Positions 33,351-39,645 of a DNA stretch of 39,645 nt are shown in pieces. The notes under the pieces were generated by a model. That model was not told where the DNA came from, ran no database searches, and worked only from the letters and a program-made list of their open reading frames with translations. How positions within the stretch are numbered: position 1 is the stretch's first letter; each line of letters begins with the position of its first letter. The position numbers were made by a program, and so were the translations under genes. The stretch is from Candidatus Bathyarchaeota archaeon (GTDB lineage Archaea; Thermoproteota; Bathyarchaeia; Bathyarchaeales; Bathyarchaeaceae): the NCBI GenBank assembly GCA_004376295.1, contig SOJZ01000040.1, positions 1-39,645 on the forward strand, written 5' to 3'.

Positions 33351-33440
33351 GCCACCATCTTTTTGTATCTTTTTCCACCTTTTCCTATCTTTCCCTATCT
33401 TTTCGTATCTTTCTGTATCTTTTCCCATCTATTCCTATCG
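33351..33440. repeat. Nine-unit 10-bp tandem repeat
   Basis: Nine consecutive 10-base units follow TTTNNNATCT (units end ATCT, ACCT or ATCG). The minus strand reads as purine-rich AGATNNNAAA. The period equals about one DNA helix turn. No protein coding is convincing: the plus frame 33294-33506 is Phe/Pro-rich low complexity. Confidence 0.85.
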
Positions 33441-33514
33441 TGGGATAAACCGTTTTCAAGCTTATTTTCAAAAAACAAACGAAAAACAAGCTCTGTGAAA
33501 AACTAAAAAAATTA

Positions 33515-33566
33515 TAGGGGGGGTCTATAAGAGAGAGACACAGCAAATAACATAACAAACTCAAAC
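33515..33566 (+). repeat. G-tract direct repeat, right copy
   Basis: TAGGGGGGGTCTATAAGAGA with a purine-rich tail matches 32339-32389. Here it is preceded by an A-rich run. It contains TATAAGAG, which could also serve as a promoter element for rightward transcription. Confidence 0.7.
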
Positions 33567-33684
33567 GAAGAATCCTCAACCACCAACCATAAAAACACAA
33601 AAACAACAAAAACACCTAAAAGCCACAATTTCACCCTCAACATACACACACACCACATAAATTCATATATCAATATCCCATTGA

Positions 33685-34707
33685 TTGATTACACGCACAG
33701 CACAAGTATCTGCAAGATCACAGGAGGCCATAAAGACGAACAACAAAGTACTGGTCACCGGCGGAACAGGCTTCATAGGCAGCACACTCGTACGCTCACT
33801 ACTCAACAAAAAATACCAAGTAACAATCCTAGACAACCTAAGCACAGGCCTACGCGACAACCTACCCACAAACAACAAACTAAAACTCGTCACAGGCAAC
33901 ATCAAAGATTATGAAACCGTTTCAACAATTGTACATGGTCATCAAAACATAATCCACCTAGCAGCACAAGCCTTCATACCATTCAGCTATCAACAACCTA
34001 TAGAAGTAGCTCAAGTAAACGCCATCGGAAGCATCAACATCTTCAAAGCCTGCACAAACCATTCCGTTAAACGACTCGTCCACATAAGCAGCAGCGAAGT
34101 CTACGGAACAGCCCAATATCTACCCATGAACGAGAAACACCCCATGCAACCATACAGCACCTACTCAGTAGCCAAAGTAGCCGCCGACCTGTGGGCACAA
34201 ACCTTCTTCTGGGAACACAAACTCCCCGTAGTAATACTACGACCCTTCAACACATTCGGCCCACGAGAAAGCCTACCCTACTTCATCCCAGAGATGATCA
34301 GACAATGTCTAAAAGAGCCAAAAATCCACGTAGGAAACCTTGAAACAAGCCGAGACTTCACCTACGTAGAAGACACCGCAAACGCAATGATAAACGCCCT
34401 TGAAACAAAAAACATCGAAGGCGAAATCATAAACATCGGATCAGGCCAAACCCACAAAATGAAAGATATCCTAACACTCATCAAACAAGAAACAGACGCC
34501 GAAAAAAAACAAATAGTCCTCGACAAAAACAGACTCCGACCAAGAGACGTCGAAACCCTAGTCACAGACAACACCAAAGCAAGAAAAATTCTAGGATGGA
34601 CCCCAACAACAACATTCACAGAAGGAATCCGAAAAACCATCAAATGGTACATCGACAACAAACAAACATGGGGATACGAAAAACACGGATGGAAATGGCG
34701 CTACTGA
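33685..34707 (+). CDS. NAD-dependent sugar epimerase/dehydratase (GalE type)
   Basis: 340 residues if TTG 33685 is used. Extended SDR: VLVTGGTGFIGSTLV, DNLSTG, HLAAQA, SSSEVYGT and YSTYSVAK with Tyr-x3-Lys, then RPFNTFGPRES. Such enzymes epimerise or dehydrate UDP/dTDP-sugars; UDP-glucose 4-epimerase is one option. The start is uncertain. A perfect AGGAGG at 33722-33727 lies inside the frame, just before KTNNKVLV, where only ATA or ACG codons stand. The protein proper begins there, so a non-standard start, a base error or use of the upstream TTG are all possible. The last seven bases overlap the convergent NosD gene. The coding strand is strongly A/C-rich. Confidence 0.9.
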   Translation: MITRTAQVSARSQEAIKTNNKVLVTGGTGFIGSTLVRSLLNKKYQVTILDNLSTGLRDNLPTNNKLKLVTGNIKDYETVSTIVHGHQNIIHLAAQAFIPFSYQQPIEVAQVNAIGSINIFKACTNHSVKRLVHISSSEVYGTAQYLPMNEKHPMQPYSTYSVAKVAADLWAQTFFWEHKLPVVILRPFNTFGPRESLPYFIPEMIRQCLKEPKIHVGNLETSRDFTYVEDTANAMINALETKNIEGEIINIGSGQTHKMKDILTLIKQETDAEKKQIVLDKNRLRPRDVETLVTDNTKARKILGWTPTTTFTEGIRKTIKWYIDNKQTWGYEKHGWKWRY

Positions 34708-36542
34708 AGGTTTCCCGAAACAATTGAAGACTTGTCCCCTCGCTTTCTTCTCAAAAACCAAAAGACAGACACAAATGCGATTAAGAAGACAGAAGCCACG
34801 GCTACAATAAGCCATGGACTAATCACCGTTTTAAAAGCACTATTAACATAAGAAAAATACCAATACGCATATAACTCATCCGTCCATTTCCTCTCCAAAA
34901 CAGGCTGTTCCCCATTAATCAAGACAGTCAAATTGCCACCATACAAGTCCTGAAGCATACTATTTGGAACAGCAATTCTAGCAAAACCCTTAGTCCCATT
35001 CTCTCCAGTAGCCAACAAGCTTATCGTTCCATCCTCAGAGCCAAACTGAAATTGAGAGATAGTAGAATTAGAAATAACGGAAATGCTGTAGGTTTTCCCT
35101 CCTAAAGTCACAGTAAAATCTGAGAACTTCCCCATCAAAGGATAATTATCAACATTGTTTTCTCCAACCACGTAAGGAGTGTCACCCACACCGTCTTGAT
35201 TTGCATCCGGGCCTTGGTAATAACTCCAATAATTACCTTCTAACCCGTTATCCCAACTGTTTCTAGGAGTGAACCGTGTCCCATTCCTAGTTTCAACATA
35301 GAGGAGCCTGTTGACAAACGTGTTATGATATATAACATTGTTGTGAGAATAGTAAACTGCTATGCTGTAACATGTGCTCGCACCAGGTTTGATTAAGGCA
35401 CTGTTTCTTGCAAAAACGGAATTGTTCGTATAAACGATATGCAGATTGTAGGTGTTGAAGTTCGCCTCGTTTCCTTCAACTATTGAGTTATGACTCTTGA
35501 AGACACCAATGCCTGCCCAACCATTGTTGTCCACATTATTGCCTCTAGCTATAGAACCCGATGAATTGAAGAATTTTATGCCGTAATCAAAGTTGTTGTT
35601 TGCATTGTTTCCGCTGACTGAAATGTTTGAAGAATGTGCCACGTAGATACCGTTCCAATTATTCTTTGCGTTCACGTTGCTTACGGTGGAATTTGTTGCG
35701 AAGGCGAAGAGTATTCCCTGCACGTTGTCCTCCACATTCAAATTTTCCACTTTGACGTTAGTAGAGTTCACTAAACCAAGGTATCCAATTTCTTGAAAGG
35801 TCAAAGAATCTATTGTGATGTTGTGTTGATCAATCAAGTAACGGATAGGCTTACCGTTCACATTGTTTGAAACATCAATATCGTTGATGAAGTCCGACAG
35901 TGAGTTACCATTGACTCCGAAGTTGTACCTGTTATCAACCATGCTGTTATCACGTAGAGTGCTGTTTCCCGACGACTTGATTTCAATGCCAAACCACGTA
36001 TACCCCTGTATATTGTTCCCGATAACTTCTGAATTTCTGGAGTAATATAGGCGAATACCATATGAACCATCATGCAACGTGTTGCCAATAATTTTCGAGT
36101 TCTGAGAGTTGTCAAGCCACAGACCAAAGGTTCCATTCTGTATGGTGACATTTCTAACTTCTACATTGTCAGCAGTTACATAAACCACTTTACCCTTTCC
36201 GTTTCCATCAATGATAGTTGTACTTCGGTCTTCACCGATGAGCGACAATGACTTGTTCACAATCACATGTTCATAATAAATTCCAGAAGCAACAGAGATT
36301 TCGTGTCCATCTAACGTTTCTGGAGCATCTATTGCCTCTTGTATTGTTAAATAACTCTTACCCGTGTTAAGATTGCGCACCCGAAGATCGTTCTGTTGGA
36401 TAGCATTGCTCTGTCCATGGTGAGGCCGTTCCAAAGAAAAAGGGAAAACTAACAAAACACTAAAAAGCAGTGGGAGAGCGAGCGTCAACATCAAGGCTTT
36501 CCTTGGCAAAGAATATTCCCCATGCGCTTTTACAGGTAACAC
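34701..36542 (-). CDS. NosD-like beta-helix surface protein with C-terminal anchor
   Basis: 613 residues from GTG 36542; TTG 36509 with GGGGA upstream gives a cleaner signal peptide (PRKALMLTLALPLLF) and may be the true start. After the signal comes NosD/PbH1 beta-helix: NTGKSYLTIQEAIDAPETL, SGIYYEHVIVNKSLSLIGED and many N-rich rungs, ending GNYWSYYQGPDANQDGVGD and DNYPLMG. A short beta domain follows (450-560). The tail is a helix after VISPW (VAVASVFLIAFVSVFWF) with RRKRGDK, a membrane anchor and possibly a weak sorting signal. It resembles the N-terminal half of the dockerin-bearing NosD protein at 1891, but is tethered by membrane instead of dockerin. Probable carbohydrate-active or structural surface protein. 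Confidence 0.88.
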   Translation of the reverse strand: MLPVKAHGEYSLPRKALMLTLALPLLFSVLLVFPFSLERPHHGQSNAIQQNDLRVRNLNTGKSYLTIQEAIDAPETLDGHEISVASGIYYEHVIVNKSLSLIGEDRSTTIIDGNGKGKVVYVTADNVEVRNVTIQNGTFGLWLDNSQNSKIIGNTLHDGSYGIRLYYSRNSEVIGNNIQGYTWFGIEIKSSGNSTLRDNSMVDNRYNFGVNGNSLSDFINDIDVSNNVNGKPIRYLIDQHNITIDSLTFQEIGYLGLVNSTNVKVENLNVEDNVQGILFAFATNSTVSNVNAKNNWNGIYVAHSSNISVSGNNANNNFDYGIKFFNSSGSIARGNNVDNNGWAGIGVFKSHNSIVEGNEANFNTYNLHIVYTNNSVFARNSALIKPGASTCYSIAVYYSHNNVIYHNTFVNRLLYVETRNGTRFTPRNSWDNGLEGNYWSYYQGPDANQDGVGDTPYVVGENNVDNYPLMGKFSDFTVTLGGKTYSISVISNSTISQFQFGSEDGTISLLATGENGTKGFARIAVPNSMLQDLYGGNLTVLINGEQPVLERKWTDELYAYWYFSYVNSAFKTVISPWLIVAVASVFLIAFVSVFWFLRRKRGDKSSIVSGNLQ

Positions 36543-36620
36543 CGCAGTCCGAATTATAAGAATTCAGTCAACATCAACAAACCCGAGACTAGACAACGCG
36601 CAAATAAGGGAAGAACACTT

Positions 36621-37091
36621 TTAAGGGAAGATCATTTCTTCTTGCGTGAAGAACACTCTTATTTTGTCGCTTCCTTCGAAAGGGTTGCCACCATTCAGGT
36701 TGCCAGTCACTTTGAATGTTACCTCACTTTTGACACGCGGGGACATATGTTGAATCATAGACCATAGAAAGCCTATCACCATTCCTCTATCGAACTTAAC
36801 CATTAGTATATTTCCCTCAATGTTATACCTTGACACCGGAACATGACCCCCCATTACCTCCAAAGTAACAGACGATATGTCAATGTTGTTCACATCGTAA
36901 TCTTCTTCACTAAACCAAATGTGGGCGGTTATCCACTTGCCGTGGCCTCCCTCTTTGAGAAGCAATGAGTTCGGTTTAATATCTACATCCGCTATTATGC
37001 CGTTTGCCCTAACTTGAGTGATCACAAGCTGAATTCCAATTATTAAAGAAAACGTAAGAGCCAATGCCGTTAAAATCGTGTGTTTCCGCAC
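36621..37091 (-). CDS. Small secreted protein, paralogue of 1332-1790
   Basis: 156 residues from GTG 37091. Signal peptide of about 28 residues (LTALALTFSLIIGIQLV). The mature part has VDIKPNSLLLKEGGHGKW, AHIWFSEEDYDVNNIDISSV and GNLNGGNPFEGSDKIRV, matching the secreted protein at 1332. No membrane anchor at the end. Function unknown. Transcription probably starts from the TATA-like site at 37163-37172. Confidence 0.75.
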   Translation of the reverse strand: MRKHTILTALALTFSLIIGIQLVITQVRANGIIADVDIKPNSLLLKEGGHGKWITAHIWFSEEDYDVNNIDISSVTLEVMGGHVPVSRYNIEGNILMVKFDRGMVIGFLWSMIQHMSPRVKSEVTFKVTGNLNGGNPFEGSDKIRVFFTQEEMIFP

Positions 37092-37162
37092 TTCACACGC
37101 CTCTTTTTATCTTTTAATCTCCTCTCTCTTAAGGTTTCTTGCTTACGAAGTTTATGTATGCA

Positions 37163-37172
37163 TTTATTATAG
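37163..37172 (-). promoter_or_regulatory. TATA-box-like promoter for the small secreted gene
   Basis: On the minus strand this reads TATAATAAAT, about 75 bases before the GTG at 37091. Confidence 0.4.
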
Positions 37173-37250
37173 GGTCCAAGAATATTTGTGTTACTGGTTG
37201 ATAATTCTAGAAGAAACTTCTATCTGCACCGTAGCTTGTTTGACGAGAGA

Positions 37251-37353
37251 ATGTGCACAGAAATGATTGTAGGACTCGACAATCTCAGGGACTAGTACTT
37301 CGGAGAATATGGCAAAACTGGACATGACCTGTTTTTCAGCGTGAAACAAGAAC
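37251..37353 (+). pseudogene. Remnant of a GT-C-like gene, middle part
   Basis: The frame starting EMIVGLDN, interrupted by TAG at 37293, then YFGEYGKTGHDLF..VKQE matches EMIAGLNN...YYFGEYNKTGYDLF..MKQD of the intact GT-C-like gene (about 31964-32066), with roughly three-quarters of bases identical by eye. It overlaps the last 18 bases of the flippase gene on the other strand. Confidence 0.75.
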
Positions 37354-38859
37354 TTTTTCAACAATATCTGTTATCACGGTCGCCCTCTTTCCGAGTAGAT
37401 TCCGAATAAGCTCAATATCATCCTCGTTTACAGCTCTCAAAAGCCTCAAGCCAATCGCGTACGTAATTCCCCCCACAACAATGTAGAGCAGTAACAGATA
37501 TGGACTAAAATACATATACTGCATAAACCATACAGCTACGAACATAACAATGGCAGCAATCCAGCTTTTCCACATCGCTTCTCTGTCAAATCTTATTGGC
37601 ATACGCCTCTGAACAGCAACAACCGTCAAAACAAAGGATATGACCATAGCAGCCCCTTTGATAACAGCCATACCCAAAACACCAAAAGAAGGCAACAAAA
37701 CAGGCAACATAACTATACTCCCCACAACCGAGGCGATATTTATCAACAGAACAGTTGGAGTCATGTTGTAAACGAGAAGCAAGCCTCCAAAAGAAGCAAC
37801 CAAGCCGGTGAGTCCTCCAAAAAGGCATAGAATCGCAAGGACTACGTCACCACTCGCATAAGTTGACCCCGCAAAAAGCGTGATAGTATGGTTTGCAGTG
37901 GCCATCAACCCCAAGGCAAGCGGCGTATAGAGCAGTGCAATGTAACGCGAGGAACCATATACACCTGCCACTATCTTCTGCTGTTCATCCTTTCCATACT
38001 GTTCACTGTAATAAGGAAGCAACGTATTGCTCAAAGCCATAGGCATAACAGCGAGTACACCGAAGGCTTGAAGGGCAATACTATAAACAGCAACCTCACT
38101 TAGCGGTATATAGGCAAGCAACAAAGCTCGATCAAACCAGCTGTAAAGGAAAAAAACAACGTTAGTGAGGAAAAGCGGCCACGAAAACCTTGCTAACGTC
38201 TTCAAATAAGGGACAACATCTCTAAGTGGATGAACTCTAACATATTCATTCCTCACTACAATCAAGACACCCAGAATGATGGAAGCCAACCCACCCAAAA
38301 TCCAGCCGATGACAAGCCCAACCAACCCAAACCCAAATACTAAAAAACCTACAGCAAACGCTTTCCCTACAAACGCCGATACTACACCTAAAATCGCCAT
38401 CTCCCTTATCCTATTCACCCCTAAAAGAAGATAATTCACCGTAGTACTCAAGCAAACCGTCAGAAGGTTTATGCTGAGCAACTGAAACAGAAAAACGTAC
38501 TCTCCACTTTTTAACAAAAACCCAGACAACCAAGGAGCCATCAAAAAACATAAGACAGCTGCAGAACCAGCCGTCAACACTTTCATCAAAACCGCCCCAA
38601 ACGACATAAACGTGTAATCCACTTCTTTCCCTCTATACTCAGCCACATACTTCGTCAATCCCCCGCTGAATCCAAGATCAGACAAAACTTGAGCCATCCC
38701 TAGAACGAGAGTTAAGGCAACAGTAACACCCATCTCCACCTGCGTTAGAATCCTAGCGATTAAAGCCAAAGCAACCGCGCCTATTACCGTAGTAACAACA
38801 CTTTGAGTAACAAGGTAGACAGAACCCCTAACAAGACGCGTTGCATCCACTTCTGTCAT
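37336..38859 (-). CDS. Polysaccharide flippase (Wzx/MurJ-like, MOP superfamily)
   Basis: 507 residues from ATG 38859. About 12-14 membrane helices. The N-terminal motif RGSVYLVTQSVVTTVIGAVA and ILTQVEMGVTVALTLV, then LGFSGGLTKYVAE, match oligosaccharide flippases that move lipid-linked sugar units across the membrane. Length is typical. It lies next to the WecB-type gene and probably exports the glycan made by the cluster. The 3' end overlaps the GT-C-like remnant, so the last few residues may have been altered by insertion of that segment. Confidence 0.9.
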   Translation of the reverse strand: MTEVDATRLVRGSVYLVTQSVVTTVIGAVALALIARILTQVEMGVTVALTLVLGMAQVLSDLGFSGGLTKYVAEYRGKEVDYTFMSFGAVLMKVLTAGSAAVLCFLMAPWLSGFLLKSGEYVFLFQLLSINLLTVCLSTTVNYLLLGVNRIREMAILGVVSAFVGKAFAVGFLVFGFGLVGLVIGWILGGLASIILGVLIVVRNEYVRVHPLRDVVPYLKTLARFSWPLFLTNVVFFLYSWFDRALLLAYIPLSEVAVYSIALQAFGVLAVMPMALSNTLLPYYSEQYGKDEQQKIVAGVYGSSRYIALLYTPLALGLMATANHTITLFAGSTYASGDVVLAILCLFGGLTGLVASFGGLLLVYNMTPTVLLINIASVVGSIVMLPVLLPSFGVLGMAVIKGAAMVISFVLTVVAVQRRMPIRFDREAMWKSWIAAIVMFVAVWFMQYMYFSPYLLLLYIVVGGITYAIGLRLLRAVNEDDIELIRNLLGKRATVITDIVEKVLVSR

Positions 38860-38910
38860 TTTTCACCAGTTCCAAGACAATACGTTAAAGTTTGAAATAT
38901 TTTAGCTTCT

Positions 38911-38918
38911 TATAAAAT
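38911..38918 (-). promoter_or_regulatory. TATA-box-like promoter of the flippase gene
   Basis: On the minus strand this reads ATTTTATA, about 55 bases before ATG 38859, in the spacer after the WecB-type gene. Confidence 0.4.
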
Positions 38919-38962
38919 ACATGCAACCAAATTACACAACAAACACGCCACACACAAGTTCC

Positions 38963-39645
38963 CTATCTAAACATTTCTTCCATAACAACCCTAACTATCT
39001 CCCGAGCAGCCGTACCATCCCCATAAGGCGAAACAACCGGCAACCTACCTTTTTCCTTCAAAACCTCTTCCATCGCAGCCAAAATACCCTGCTTTTCCAC
39101 GCCTACTACCTTCACAAAACCCGCTTCCACAGCCTCCGGCCTCTCAGTGGAAAGCCTCATCACAAGAACAGGCTTCCGAATAGACGGAGCTGTAGCTTCC
39201 TCTTGTAGACCACCAGAATCTGTCACTATCATCTCACAGTGTTTCATAAGCACAAGAAAATCAAAGTACCCAACTGGCTGCAAAACCTGCACATTCTCCG
39301 CCAAAGACAACTTCTCCCACATTTTCCACCGACGCAACCGTTTCTCAGTCCTCGGATGAACAGGATACACTATTGGAATCGGAGCCTCAGTAAAGGCTTC
39401 AACAAAACCTTCAAGCACATCCCGGTCGTCCACGTTTTCAGCTCGGTGCGCAGTAACAAGCGCAAACCGTTTAAACCTTATTTTATCCAGAATGCTTGAC
39501 TTCCCTTCAGCAATTGGAAGATGCTGCATCACAGCATCAATCACTGTGTTTCCAGTCACGTAGATTTTACCCCAAACACTCTCTCTTTCAAGATTCCCCC
39601 GAGCATTCTCAGTCGGAGCAAAAAGAAACGCAGACATATGATCTA
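38963..39645 (-). CDS. UDP-N-acetylglucosamine 2-epimerase (WecB type), N-terminus outside window
   Basis: About 227 residues, the C-terminal half of a roughly 370-390 residue enzyme; the frame stays open to the window edge (DHMSAFLFAPTEN...). WecB-type enzymes make UDP-ManNAc from UDP-GlcNAc. Recognisable blocks are AFLFAPTENARGNL, VTGNTVIDAV, LVTAHRAENVDDR, PIVYPVHPRTEKR, VTDSGGLQEEA and VLVMRLSTERPEAVEAG. With the WecC-type dehydrogenase at 28477 it would give UDP-ManNAcA. The ATG at 39637 is not the true start, as it falls inside the conserved domain. Confidence 0.93.
   Translation of the reverse strand, partial: DHMSAFLFAPTENARGNLERESVWGKIYVTGNTVIDAVMQHLPIAEGKSSILDKIRFKRFALVTAHRAENVDDRDVLEGFVEAFTEAPIPIVYPVHPRTEKRLRRWKMWEKLSLAENVQVLQPVGYFDFLVLMKHCEMIVTDSGGLQEEATAPSIRKPVLVMRLSTERPEAVEAGFVKVVGVEKQGILAAMEEVLKEKGRLPVVSPYGDGTAAREIVRVVMEEMFR

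Larger units (their letters stand above)
33215..33684. other. Gene-free region with repeats
   Basis: About 470 bases without a credible gene. It contains the 10-bp tandem array, the right G-tract repeat (33515) and an A/C-rich stretch up to the GalE-type gene. A TATA-like CATATATCAATA lies near 33663-33675. Confidence 0.5.

Noticed and set aside
33351-33440. CRISPR-like array
   Set aside because: Units are only 10 bases, with no spacers and no nearby cas genes.
33294-33615. Frames of about 70-76 residues over the 10-bp repeat
   Set aside because: Phe/Pro-rich or Arg/Lys/Asp-rich periodic sequence created by the tandem repeat itself.
37293-37295. In-frame TAG as a possible pyrrolysine codon
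   Set aside because: The surrounding frame is a short isolated fragment without start or upstream domain, so decay is the simpler reading.

Overview
The window looks like chromosomal DNA of an uncultured archaeon, most likely of the Bathyarchaeia/Thermoproteota type. This is an inference from gene content and style: an archaeosortase with a matching PEF-type C-terminal sorting signal, NosD-type beta-helix surface proteins, TATA-box-like promoters, frequent TTG/GTG starts, many 1-4 bp gene overlaps, and N-X-S/T-rich secreted proteins. No rRNA, tRNA, CRISPR array or intact insertion sequence was seen.

Region 1 (1-9.1 kb) encodes an extracellular modular protein set. It holds a dockerin tail cut by the window edge, a cohesin-like protein with a PEF-type sorting tail, a small secreted protein, a NosD/CARDB/dockerin protein, a subtilisin-like protease with PPC, CARDB and dockerin domains, and (minus strand) a cupredoxin-like/dockerin protein next to a double-cohesin protein with a very Trp/Tyr-rich tail. 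Cohesin and dockerin partners so close together suggest a self-assembling, cellulosome-like surface complex. Most of the dockerins have an unusual 12-residue Pro-rich insertion in the calcium loop.

Region 2 (9.4-27.2 kb, plus strand) is a surface-glycan locus: a DegT-type aminotransferase overlapping an archaeosortase, a small basic protein coupled to a GT2 glycosyltransferase, a polysaccharide deacetylase, an ATP-grasp enzyme, three GT4 glycosyltransferases, a PHP phosphoesterase, a giant GT-C-like membrane protein, an enolase-superfamily enzyme and a large secreted protein with a degenerate NodB-like domain. Bacterial exosortase loci similarly combine a sortase-like enzyme, a NodB deacetylase and glycosyltransferases.

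Region 3 (27.3-39.6 kb, mixed strands) continues glycan synthesis: a GT4, a UDP-sugar dehydrogenase (WecC type), a GT-C-like membrane protein, a GalE-type epimerase, a second NosD-type surface protein, a small secreted paralogue of the region 1 protein, a Wzx/MurJ-type flippase and a truncated UDP-GlcNAc 2-epimerase (WecB type). WecB and WecC together would make UDP-ManNAcA. The 32.3-33.6 kb interval is a scar-like zone with gene remnants, a DUF4258/DUF2283 toxin-antitoxin-like pair, a flanking G-tract direct repeat and a striking 10-bp tandem repeat. A second remnant of the same GT-C gene lies at 37.25 kb.

The most notable proposal is a linked system: cohesin/dockerin-assembled surface proteins, at least one with an archaeosortase signal, encoded beside the archaeosortase and the glycan machinery.
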